This document shows, piece by piece, positions 1-5,906 of a stretch of DNA of 19,652 nucleotides. The position numbers and the translations under genes are program-made. Origin of the DNA: Elusimicrobia bacterium RIFCSPLOWO2_01_FULL_59_12 (GTDB taxonomy: Bacteria; Elusimicrobiota; Elusimicrobia; 2-01-FULL-59-12); the NCBI GenBank assembly GCA_001800075.1, contig MGUR01000049.1, positions 7,716-27,367 of the forward strand, given 5' to 3'. Under the pieces are notes generated by a model. It was not told where the DNA came from, searched no databases, and was given only the letters and a program-made list of their open reading frames with translations. Within the stretch, counting starts at the first letter, position 1. The number at the start of each line of letters is the position of its first letter.

Positions 1-1
1 G

Positions 2-514
2 CTCAGCACGCTGGCGGAGTCCCTGAAAACGACGCCCGAGGAACTGCCGGCGCGCGTGGAACGCCTGCTCGCCCGGGAAAATCAACTTGATAAAGAACTC
101 CAGCGGCACAAGACCGGGGCGCTGCGCGAACAATATGAAGAGATCGCGAAGACCGCCTCTTCAGTGGGAGGCATTCAGGTGATCAGCCGGCGTCTGGAGG
201 GCGGGGACGAAAAACAACTGCGGGACATCGCCGACCGATTGAAAAACGACGGCCGTGCCGAGGTGGTCGTCCTGGCCGCCGTCCACGACGGGAAAGGCAG
301 TTTTGTCGTTTCAGTGCGCAAAGAAACGGTGAACCGGGGCGTGCAGGCCGGCCAGCTCGCCAAGGAATTTGCCGCGTTGGTCGAAGGGTCCGCGGGAGGG
401 CGCCCGGATTTTGCGCAGGGCGGGGGAAAAAATCCAGAGGCTTTGGCGCACGCCCTCGAGGAAGTCGTCCCGATGATCAAAAAGATGACGGTTAAAACCC
501 CGCACAAACCCTAG
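2..514 (+). CDS. alaS: Alanyl-tRNA synthetase, C-terminal part (5' truncated by window)
   Basis: The reading frame is open from the first bases and ends at TAG 512-514, giving the last ~170 residues of a protein that is normally about 870 residues. A charged helical stretch (L-A-R-E-N-Q-L-D-K-E-L) is followed by a DHHA1-type C-terminal domain. Its recognisable parts are G-G-I-Q-V-I, V-V-V-L-A-A-V, and the closing G-G-R-P-D-F-A-Q-G-G-G-K-N-P motif typical of AlaS C-terminal domains. In the family this C-Ala region bridges the aminoacylation and editing domains and helps bind tRNA-Ala. The catalytic and editing domains lie outside the window, so activity cannot be judged here. The next feature downstream is a tRNA locus, not an operon partner. 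Identification is firm from the motif; only the upstream boundary is missing. Confidence 0.93.
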   Translation, partial: LSTLAESLKTTPEELPARVERLLARENQLDKELQRHKTGALREQYEEIAKTASSVGGIQVISRRLEGGDEKQLRDIADRLKNDGRAEVVVLAAVHDGKGSFVVSVRKETVNRGVQAGQLAKEFAALVEGSAGGRPDFAQGGGKNPEALAHALEEVVPMIKKMTVKTPHKP

Positions 515-518
515 TTTT

Positions 519-535
519 GCCCTTGTAGCTCAATG
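519..535 (+). pseudogene. 5' half of an interrupted tRNA-Arg(CCG) gene
   Basis: GCCCTTG (519-525), TA and GCTCAATG (528-535) match the acceptor 5' strand, positions 8-9, D-stem and start of the D-loop of a tRNA-Arg. Identity with the intact tRNA at 633 is clear in TAGCTCAATG. The match stops inside the D-loop at 535. The seven acceptor bases pair 7/7 with CAAGGGC at 794-800 in the 3' half, but not with the intact tRNA (CGGGGGC). So this is the missing front of the downstream remnant. Confidence 0.75.
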
Positions 536-621
536 CTCGCCACCCTCCCTCCAGTGCGTTTAGGAGGATGGCCTAGCTCCACAAACATAGGTCGCTAGGC
601 ACGGCCGGCGAGCCCGCAAGG
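521..621 (+). other. Multi-stem foldable element inside the interrupted tRNA
   Basis: Several nested inverted repeats occur in about 100 bases. CCTTG (521-525) pairs with CAAGG (617-621). GCTCGCC (535-541) pairs perfectly with GGCGAGC (607-613). Inside that lie two hairpins: CCTCC (548-552) with GGAGG (563-567), and GCCTAGC (571-577) with GCTAGGC (594-600) around a 16-base loop. The result is a junction with two arms. I recognise no named RNA family. It may be the end structure of a mobile element, an unnamed RNA, or chance pairing in GC-rich DNA. The two perfect 7-bp stems are the strongest parts. Confidence 0.4.
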
Positions 622-632
622 AGAAGATATGT

Positions 633-704
633 GCCCCCGTAGCTCAATGGATAGAGTACCGGCCTCCGAAGCCGTGGATGCCAGTTCGATTCTGGCCGGG
701 GGCA
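633..704 (+). tRNA. tRNA-Arg (anticodon CCG)
   Basis: A full cloverleaf can be drawn. The acceptor stem is GCCCCCG (633-639) with CGGGGGC (697-703), followed by discriminator A704. The D-stem is GCTC (642-645) with GAGT (654-657). The anticodon stem 659-663/671-675 has one mismatch at its first pair (C659/T675). The anticodon loop C-T-C-C-G-A-A (664-670) places CCG at 666-668, reading Arg codon CGG. The T-stem 680-684/692-696 encloses the standard TTCGATT loop. CCA is not encoded, so the 3' end depends on a CCA-adding enzyme; a candidate lies at 10956-12368. Seven T residues follow at 705-711 and could end transcription. No convincing promoter was found directly upstream. Confidence 0.93.
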
Positions 705-745
705 TTTTTTTATTGCGGATGGCGGGCCCGCCGGGTGTGTGGCGG

Positions 746-801
746 GGATAGAGTACCGGCTTCCGAAGCCGTGGATGGGAGTTCGATGCTCCCCAAGGGC
801 A
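746..801 (+). pseudogene. 3' half of an interrupted tRNA-Arg(CCG) gene
   Basis: From GGATAGAGT (746-754) onward the sequence matches the intact tRNA-Arg at 633. It has the anticodon arm CCGGC-TTCCGAA-GCCGT, the four-base variable loop GGAT, its own well-paired T-stem (GGGAG with CTCCC) and the 3' acceptor strand CAAGGGC plus A801. Sequence directly upstream does not supply a pairing acceptor strand or D-stem. Those are found at 519-535, about 210 bases away. The compensated stems show that both halves once formed a different gene from the intact copy between them. It is probably not functional unless the interruption is spliced out. Confidence 0.75.
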
Positions 802-909
802 GTTAAATTTATGCCGGAATCCCGCGCGCCGCCTCCGCGGAGCTAGTGGCCTACGCGACCAGCGGGGACGTGACGCACGATAATGATTCGGTGGTCGGGT
901 ACGCTGGAA
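802..909 (+). other. Gene-free stretch between tRNA remnant and promoter
   Basis: Nothing with a supportable start codon lies here. A short open frame from about 808 to the TGA at 922-924 (38 codons, no ATG) reads plausibly but has no ribosome-binding sequence and overlaps the promoter region, so it is not called a gene. Confidence 0.4.
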
Positions 910-936
910 TTGTCATTCGTTGAGAAGTGGTATAAT
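910..936 (+). promoter_or_regulatory. Sigma-70-type promoter with extended -10
   Basis: TATAAT at 931-936 is preceded by TGG (928-930), an extended -10 arrangement. TTGTCA at 910-915 is a fair -35 but at a short 15-base spacing, so the extended -10 probably carries most of the activity. The first gene starts 28 bases downstream at 964. Confidence 0.55.
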
Positions 937-963
937 CCCGCTCGGCGTGGAAAGGATCACATT

Positions 964-1329
964 ATGATGCCGGTCATTATTCCTGTTTTGCTGGCGGTCC
1001 TCTTGGGTCCCGGGGTAGGCCAGCTTTATAACAAGCAGTATAAGAAGGGGTTTATCCTGATCGGGATGAGCGTGGGACTGCTCCTGGCGTTTTCAATCTG
1101 GCTGAGCCGGGCATCCCTCGGCTACTTGCCTCCGGATATCAACACAATTAACCGCGACCTGCTGCGGGACATTATCCAAAAGCACATCGTGAAAGATCAC
1201 CCGGTGACGTTTTACGCCTACGAAGCGTTTCTCGGGGTGCTGTGGGCATACGGCATCGTCGATGCCTATCTGGGCGGCATGCGGCGAAGGCGCCGTCCTG
1301 ATAATTCCAAGGGAGGGTCACTCGTATGA
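964..1329 (+). CDS. Small membrane protein, TM2-like N-terminal motif
   Basis: This encodes a 121-residue protein of unknown function. The N-terminus is hydrophobic (residues 3-15) and runs into G-P-G-V-G-Q-L-Y-N-K-Q-Y-K-K-G, a loop resembling the glycine/Tyr-Asn motif of TM2-type small membrane proteins. A second membrane segment follows (about residues 29-47), then a polar stretch of about 40 residues. A third hydrophobic segment near 88-105 ends in a run of arginines, which suggests a cytoplasmic C-terminus. Start 964 is chosen over an upstream ATG at 883 because 883 lies upstream of the promoter. AAAGGA sits about nine bases before ATG 964. ATG 967 is also possible. The stop overlaps the next gene in ATGA, suggesting translational coupling. 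Confidence 0.7.
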   Translation: MMPVIIPVLLAVLLGPGVGQLYNKQYKKGFILIGMSVGLLLAFSIWLSRASLGYLPPDINTINRDLLRDIIQKHIVKDHPVTFYAYEAFLGVLWAYGIVDAYLGGMRRRRRPDNSKGGSLV

Positions 1330-1562
1330 TGATCACTGGCCTGGTACTGATTCGCTTATCGGCGGGTCGCGAAAAAATAGCCATGCCCAAACTGAAGGAA
1401 ATCAAAGGCGTTTCACACCTGTCCGCCGTTTTCGGGCGCTGGGACCTGGTGGCGGACATCGAGGCCCCGGATCTTCCCACCATGACCAACGTGGTGGTCG
1501 GAAAAATCCGCGCGGTCCCCGGGGTGCAGACGACCGAAACCCTCGTCACCACGGCCATCTAA
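1326..1562 (+). CDS. Stand-alone Lrp/AsnC ligand-binding (RAM) domain protein
   Basis: This 78-residue protein matches the C-terminal regulatory (RAM/AsnC_trans_reg) domain of Lrp-family regulators. It has L-K-E-I-K-G-V, then V-F-G-R-W-D-L-V-A-D-I-E-A and I-R-A-V-P-G-V-Q-T-T-E-T-L, the usual beta-alpha-beta pattern. The DNA-binding helix-turn-helix half is absent, and the length fits known stand-alone RAM proteins, which assemble into oligomers that bind amino acids or other small molecules. A ribosome-binding sequence GGGAGG lies about nine bases before ATG 1326. The start overlaps the upstream stop by ATGA, so the two proteins are probably made together. The ligand cannot be predicted. Its position ahead of peptidase and peptide-transport genes would suit amino-acid sensing, but that is inference. 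Confidence 0.82.
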   Translation: MMITGLVLIRLSAGREKIAMPKLKEIKGVSHLSAVFGRWDLVADIEAPDLPTMTNVVVGKIRAVPGVQTTETLVTTAI

Positions 1563-1572
1563 CCGAATTAGA

Positions 1573-1622
1573 AATGCAAAATTATAAATGCAAAACGAGG
1601 ATTTCATTTTTAATTTTGCATT
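1573..1622 (+). repeat. AT-rich palindromic repeat (junction 1)
   Basis: Bases 1573-1590 are complementary at 17 of 18 positions to 1605-1622, with a 14-base loop. The motif ATGCAAAA recurs on both arms. It is far more AT-rich than the surrounding genes. It fills the gap between the RAM gene and the first M16 peptidase, whose possible TTG starts lie just after it. It could act as a transcription attenuator or be a small mobile palindrome. Confidence 0.75.
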
Positions 1623-2870
1623 TTGCGTTTTGCATTGAACTTTAATCCCCTCCAACACGTCGTCCTTCGTACCCTTCCCAACGGCCTGAGAGTCCTTTTA
1701 AAAGAGGACACGGCGTGGCCGCTGGTGTCCGTCCATGCCTGGGTCCGCGCGGGTTCGGTGGACGAACAGGCCTCTCAGGCCGGCATCGCGCATGTCATCG
1801 AACACATGGTGTTCAAGGGCACGTCCCGCACTCCCGCCGTCGAGATCTCCCGGTGGGTGGAAAACCTGGGCGGCTCGATCAACGCGGAAACCGCCAGAGA
1901 CTACACGCACTACTACATCGATGTGCCGGGCGCCGGCGCGCGGAAGGCCGTCCAGCTGCTCGGCGAAATGCTGCATCAAGCGCTCTTTGATCCCCGGGAG
2001 TGGGAGCGCGAGCGCCCCGTCATTCTGGAGGAGATCAAGCGGCGCAATGACGATCCCGAGTCTCTTTTGTGGGACCTGTTCAACGAAGCGCTGTTTGAAG
2101 AGGACCGCCTGCGCCGCCCGGTCATCGGCTCGGTGGAAACGGTTTCCGCGGTGACCCGGGAGGGGCTGTGGGCGTTCTATCGCGAATTTTACAGCACGGG
2201 GAACTGTTTCCTCGTTGTGACGGGGAATTTCAAGACCCGGCAGATGCTGGACTGGATCCACGCGGCGTTTGACGCCATGCCGCGCGGGCAGGCGCCCCGC
2301 CGGAAACCGGCCTCCGCCGATTCCCATGCGCCGCGGCATCTGGCGCTCAAGAAACCCGTCAAGCAGGCGTATGTCGCGATGGGATTTCCAACGCCGCCGT
2401 CCTCGCACCCCGATCACGAGGCGCTCGACCTTCTGGCGGCGGTGTTGGGCGAAGGGCGCAGCTCCCGGCTGGTCCAGGCGCTCCGGGAAAAGAAAAAATT
2501 GGTCTGGTCGGTGAGCGCCGCCAACTACGGCCACGACGGCCCGGGTATTTTCTCTATTTTCGCGGAGTGCCCCTTCCCAAAAAGGCGGCCGCTGCGCCCG
2601 GCCGTGGAACGCCTGGTGAACGCTCTCCGGCGTCCGGCGCGCTCCGAGCTGGCACGTGCCAAGAACATGATCCGTAACGCCTGGCTGCAGGGGTTTGAAA
2701 GCTACCACCAGCAGGCCTCTACGCTGGGCCTCTACGCGCTGGACGGCCAGCTGGACCGGCTGAAGGCCTATTTGCCGCGGATCAGCGCGCTGGGGCCCGA
2801 CGAGCTCGCCGAGGTCGCGGAGCGGTATCTGCATGCCCGGCCGTTAAGCAGCGCGGTCATCGAGGCGTGA
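1623..2870 (+). CDS. M16 family zinc metallopeptidase, catalytic (metal-binding) subunit
   Basis: This is a 415-residue M16B peptidase. The inverted zinc motif H57-V-I-E60-H61 is intact, and E137 in I-L-E-E-I-K-R lies 76 residues later, the expected third zinc ligand. The C-terminal half has the family A-L-R...W-S-V segment, but the residue equivalent to the substrate-binding Tyr is Trp (R288, W295). No signal peptide is visible, so it may act in the cytoplasm or need another route out. The start is uncertain: there is no in-frame ATG before residue 62. Only TTG 1623 and TTG 1635 fit, both beside the palindromic repeat, with no ribosome-binding sequence. The neighbouring M16 gene supplies the complementary half-site, so the likely product is a heterodimer that degrades or processes peptides. 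Confidence 0.88.
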   Translation: MRFALNFNPLQHVVLRTLPNGLRVLLKEDTAWPLVSVHAWVRAGSVDEQASQAGIAHVIEHMVFKGTSRTPAVEISRWVENLGGSINAETARDYTHYYIDVPGAGARKAVQLLGEMLHQALFDPREWERERPVILEEIKRRNDDPESLLWDLFNEALFEEDRLRRPVIGSVETVSAVTREGLWAFYREFYSTGNCFLVVTGNFKTRQMLDWIHAAFDAMPRGQAPRRKPASADSHAPRHLALKKPVKQAYVAMGFPTPPSSHPDHEALDLLAAVLGEGRSSRLVQALREKKKLVWSVSAANYGHDGPGIFSIFAECPFPKRRPLRPAVERLVNALRRPARSELARAKNMIRNAWLQGFESYHQQASTLGLYALDGQLDRLKAYLPRISALGPDELAEVAERYLHARPLSSAVIEA

Positions 2871-2879
2871 CCAAATGTC

Positions 2880-2953
2880 GTCATCCCCGCGGTTGTAAGC
2901 GGGGATCCAGTCCCGGCCAATATGGATTCCCGCTAACGACATGCGGGAATGAC
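2880..2953 (+). repeat. Two-hairpin palindromic repeat (junction 2)
   Basis: Outer arms GTCATCCCCGC (2880-2890) and GCGGGAATGAC (2943-2953) are inverted repeats with a single G-T wobble. Each arm also makes its own hairpin: 2883-2890 with 2899-2906, and 2926-2933 with 2943-2950. This resembles the widespread intergenic GTCATTCCCGC-type repeat. It covers the gap between the two M16 genes, and its right end contains the ATG at 2949. Confidence 0.8.
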
Positions 2954-4220
2954 AAATATGTGGAATAACTGGGTCCTGCCCAACGGCCTCACGTGTTTTT
3001 ATAAGCAAAGCGCGGGCGTCCCCCTGGCCGCCGCCACGCTGCTCCTGCGCAGCGGCAGCGCCTGCGAAGCGATCTCGCAGGCGGGCCTGGCAAGCCTGAC
3101 AGCGGATCTCATGCTGCAGGGGACGCGGCGAAGGTCCTCGCTTCGTATCGCGGAGGCGGTGGAAGCCGTGGGGGCTTCGCTGGGAGCCAGCGCCACGGAG
3201 GATTACACGGAGATGGGATTCTCCGCTCCGGTCGGGTCGCTCGCGCGCATCCTGGATGTGGCGGCCGACGTCCTGACGGAGCCCTCGTTTCCGTCGGCCG
3301 AGATCAGGAAGGAAAGCGCGGACGTCCTGGCGTCGCTCGAAAGCCGCAAGGACAGCCAATTTACGGTGGCGTTCGATGCGTTCAACGCGGCGATGTTCGG
3401 GCCGCGGCACCCGTACGGCCGACTTGTCGATGGAAGGAAAGAAACGGTCCGCCGTTTCACCCGGAAGGATTTTGACGGCTGGCACCGGAGACACGTGCGC
3501 CCCGACCGCGCGGTTTTTTCCATGGTGGCGCCGCTCGCCCCCCGCGCCGCCGCTCAGCAGATTGAACGGCATTTCAAACGCTGGAAAGGGTCGGGGACGC
3601 CCTTGCACCCGAAGGGTGTCCGGGCGCCCGTTCTCCCCGCCGCGTTCGCCGAGAGACGGTCGCCCAAAAACCGGCGCGTTCGAATCCCATCGCGTTTTGA
3701 GCAGGCTTATTTGATGACGGGCGTGCGCGCGCCGGGCGTGTTGGACCCTGACTACGCCGTCCTGAAAGTCTTAAATACGGTCCTGGGAGGGGGGATGAGC
3801 TCCCGTTTATTCCTGCGGCTGCGCGAGGAATTGGGACTGGCTTACGAGGTGTCGTCATTTTTTCCCACGCGCCTGGCCGCCAGCCAGTGGGTGATCTATC
3901 TCGGAATGCCGCCGGAAAAGCTCGCGATCGCCAAAAAGGAATTGGAGAACGTGCTGAGCGCGTTTCAGGAAATGGGGCCGACCGCGGACGAGGTCCGTCA
4001 GGCGTCCGCGATGATCCATGGCGCGTACTTGATGGATTATCAAGCCCGGCGGCGGCAGGCCTGGTATGCCGCTTGGTGGGGGTTCCTGGGGAAAGACCCC
4101 GAGCATGACCGCGAATTTTTAAAAGCGGTGGATCGCGTGACGCCGGCGCAGGCGCGGGCGCTCGCCCGCCGGCTTTTGGCACAGCCCCGGGTGACGGTGG
4201 AGGTCCTCCCGAAAAAATGA
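2949..4220 (+). CDS. M16 family peptidase-like subunit without zinc site
   Basis: This 423-residue M16B protein is a paralogue of the preceding gene. At the zinc-motif position it reads G-L-A-S-L-T-A-D-L-M-L-Q-G, so the two His and the Glu are replaced and it cannot bind catalytic zinc. It keeps the C-terminal substrate-binding pair: R292 in R-L-R-E-E-L and Y299 in L-A-Y-E-V, seven residues apart as in pitrilysin/insulysin enzymes. Known heterodimeric M16B enzymes divide the active site this way, so it probably pairs with the upstream subunit. ATG 2949 lies inside the palindromic repeat; ATG 2958 is an equally plausible start, and neither has a clear ribosome-binding sequence. The gene overlaps the next by ATGA. 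Confidence 0.88.
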   Translation: MTNMWNNWVLPNGLTCFYKQSAGVPLAAATLLLRSGSACEAISQAGLASLTADLMLQGTRRRSSLRIAEAVEAVGASLGASATEDYTEMGFSAPVGSLARILDVAADVLTEPSFPSAEIRKESADVLASLESRKDSQFTVAFDAFNAAMFGPRHPYGRLVDGRKETVRRFTRKDFDGWHRRHVRPDRAVFSMVAPLAPRAAAQQIERHFKRWKGSGTPLHPKGVRAPVLPAAFAERRSPKNRRVRIPSRFEQAYLMTGVRAPGVLDPDYAVLKVLNTVLGGGMSSRLFLRLREELGLAYEVSSFFPTRLAASQWVIYLGMPPEKLAIAKKELENVLSAFQEMGPTADEVRQASAMIHGAYLMDYQARRRQAWYAAWWGFLGKDPEHDREFLKAVDRVTPAQARALARRLLAQPRVTVEVLPKK

Positions 4221-5854
4221 AAACAGACACGGAGACACGGAGACACGGGGACACGGAGATAACTTCGCCGCGTCTCCGCGTCTCCGCGTCGCTTTTAGCC
4301 CTTCTGATTAGTTTCAAAAGCTTCGCCGCAGGAACGCCGGAGTACGGCGACGTGTATGTGGACGCCTCCATCGGGGACGCCTCGATGTTGAATCCGGTTT
4401 TGAGCTCCGATTCCGCGTCCAACGATATCAACGGCCAGGTGTTTAACGGCTTGGTGAAATACGATAAAAACATCAAGCTGGTCGGCGAGCTGGCGGGGTC
4501 CTGGGACGTTTCCGCGAACGGCCTGGTCCTCACCTTCCATCTGCGAAAAAACGTCCGCTGGCACGATGGGAAGCCGTTCACCGCGGAGGACGTGCTGTTC
4601 ACCTACCAAAAACTTCGCGATCCCCAGGTCCACACCCCCTTCGGCAGCGATTTCGAGCTGGTGAAATCGGTGGCGGCGATCGACCCCTGGACGGTGCGCG
4701 TGGTCTATGCGAAGCCGTTTGCTCCCGGCCTGGCGTCCTGGGGCATGGGGATGATCCCGAAGCACATTTTTAAGGACGGCGATTTCAACACGCATCCCGC
4801 CAACCGCGCGCCGATCGGCACCGGCCCCTACCGTTTCAAGGAATGGAAAACCGCCCAGTACATTGTTCTGGAGCCTAACCCCGATTACTATGAAGGACCT
4901 CCATACCTGGCGCGCTATATCTACCGGATCATTCCCGATCAATCCGTTCAATTTTTAGAAATGCGCAACCAGGGCATCGACAGTTTGGGTCTCAGCCCGG
5001 ATCAGTTCAAGGCCTACGATGCCATCTTTGAACACCATCAGCGTTTTCGGTATCCCTCCTTTCAGTACGTTTATTTCGGGTTTAATCTGAGAAATCCGCT
5101 CTTCAAAGACATCCGGGTGCGGCGGGCCCTGGCGTTTGCGATTGACCGGCAAACGCTGGTGCAGGGGCTTTTGCTGGGACTGGGTCAGCCGATCACGGGT
5201 CCGTATCCTCTCTCGTCCTGGGCGTATAATTCCCAAATCCCGCAGATCCCCTACAGCCCTCAGAAAGCGCTGGCGCTTCTGATGGACGCCGGGTGGCGGC
5301 CTGACGCCGAAGGCCTGCTGACTAAAGACGGAACACCTTTTTCCTTTACGATCATGACCAATCAAGGCAATAAAGTGCGGGAGCTGGCGGCGCAGGTCAT
5401 CCAGCAACAGCTGCATCACATCGGCATGGATGTGAAGATCCGCATCGTTGAGTGGTCAAGTTTTATTCATCAGTTTGTCGATAAAAAGAATTTTGAGGCC
5501 GTGGTCCTGGGGTGGAGCACGGGGCGCGATCCGGACAATTATCTGATGTGGCATTCATCCCAGCAGAAGGAGGGGCAGTACAATTTTGTGAGCTATTCCA
5601 ATCCTGAAGTCGACCGCCTGCTGGAACGGGGACGCCAGACCTTCGGCGAGAAAAAGCGCCAGGCGATTTACTGGAAGATTCACGCGCAGATTGCGGCGGA
5701 TCTCCCGTATATCTTTCTTTATTGTCCCGATTCGCTGGTGGCGGTTCATAAACGCTTTCGCGGTCCCGAAGTGGCGCCGTTGGGCATGGGCTGGAATTTC
5801 CCTCAATGGTATGTCCCCCGCGACCAGCAGTTGTATCCGGTGCGCACGCCATGA
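4217..5854 (+). CDS. dppA: Dipeptide/oligopeptide ABC transporter substrate-binding protein
   Basis: This 545-residue member of the SBP_bac_5 family captures peptides outside the membrane for the permeases encoded just downstream. Recognisable family segments are L-N-P-V-L-S-S-D, V-F-N-G-L-V-K-Y-D, the W-H-D-G-K-P-F-T-A-E-D-V signature (about residue 115), I-G-T-G-P-Y-R-F, and V-R-R-A-L-A-F-A-I-D-R (about residue 300). The N-terminus has a secretion signal: an arginine-rich stretch, then the hydrophobic L-L-A-L-L-I-S-F-K-S-F-A-A-G. No lipobox cysteine follows, so a freely periplasmic rather than lipid-anchored protein is expected. Unusually, residues 4-25 are encoded by a tandem repeat. The start overlaps the upstream stop in ATGA. 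The exact substrate, such as dipeptide, oligopeptide or nickel, cannot be read from sequence. Confidence 0.9.
   Translation: MKTDTETRRHGDTEITSPRLRVSASLLALLISFKSFAAGTPEYGDVYVDASIGDASMLNPVLSSDSASNDINGQVFNGLVKYDKNIKLVGELAGSWDVSANGLVLTFHLRKNVRWHDGKPFTAEDVLFTYQKLRDPQVHTPFGSDFELVKSVAAIDPWTVRVVYAKPFAPGLASWGMGMIPKHIFKDGDFNTHPANRAPIGTGPYRFKEWKTAQYIVLEPNPDYYEGPPYLARYIYRIIPDQSVQFLEMRNQGIDSLGLSPDQFKAYDAIFEHHQRFRYPSFQYVYFGFNLRNPLFKDIRVRRALAFAIDRQTLVQGLLLGLGQPITGPYPLSSWAYNSQIPQIPYSPQKALALLMDAGWRPDAEGLLTKDGTPFSFTIMTNQGNKVRELAAQVIQQQLHHIGMDVKIRIVEWSSFIHQFVDKKNFEAVVLGWSTGRDPDNYLMWHSSQQKEGQYNFVSYSNPEVDRLLERGRQTFGEKKRQAIYWKIHAQIAADLPYIFLYCPDSLVAVHKRFRGPEVAPLGMGWNFPQWYVPRDQQLYPVRTP
4226..4290 (+). repeat. GACACGGA tandem/inverted repeat inside the dppA start (junction 3)
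   Basis: Four 8-bp units of GACACGGA type (4226-4257) are followed by units of CTCCGCGT type (to 4290). The second set is close to the reverse complement of the first, forming an imperfect palindrome. It lies wholly within the coding sequence and is translated as T-R-R-H-G-D-T-E and P-R-L-R-V-S-A-S. Similar tandem words are common between genes in environmental genomes. Confidence 0.8.
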
Positions 5855-5901
5855 GACCCTCACCCCCTGCCCTGTCTCCCTCCCTAGGGAGGGTGAGGGT
5901 C
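5855..5901 (+). repeat. CCCTCACCC palindromic repeat (junction 4)
   Basis: GACCCTCACCC (5855-5865) is perfectly complementary to GGGTGAGGGTC (5891-5901). A perfect 16-bp palindrome, CCCTCCCT/AGGGAGGG, sits at 5878-5893. It occupies nearly the whole dppA-dppB gap. The right arm contains GAGGG seven bases before the dppB ATG, so folding could hide the ribosome-binding sequence. Confidence 0.82.
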
Positions 5902-5906
5902 ATTAA

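Noticed and set aside
746..801. Second functional tRNA-Arg directly downstream of the first
   Set aside because: The sequence upstream of 746 gives no acceptor 5' strand or D-stem, so it is only a 3' half unless joined to 519-535.
808..924. Short open frame of 38 codons reading S-A-E-L-V-A-Y-A-T-S
   Set aside because: It has no ATG, no ribosome-binding sequence and no family match, and overlaps the promoter.
883..963. N-terminal extension of the small membrane protein from ATG 883
   Set aside because: It would begin upstream of the best promoter (TATAAT 931-936), and ATG 964 has a good ribosome-binding sequence and a normal membrane-protein N-terminus.
1698..2834. Long antisense open frame across the first M16 gene
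   Set aside because: It is a shadow of GC-rich codon usage; the sense strand carries a clear zinc-peptidase sequence with intact motifs.
4226..4290. CRISPR-like tandem repeat
   Set aside because: The units are 8 bp without spacers, inverted halfway, and translated; no cas genes are present.
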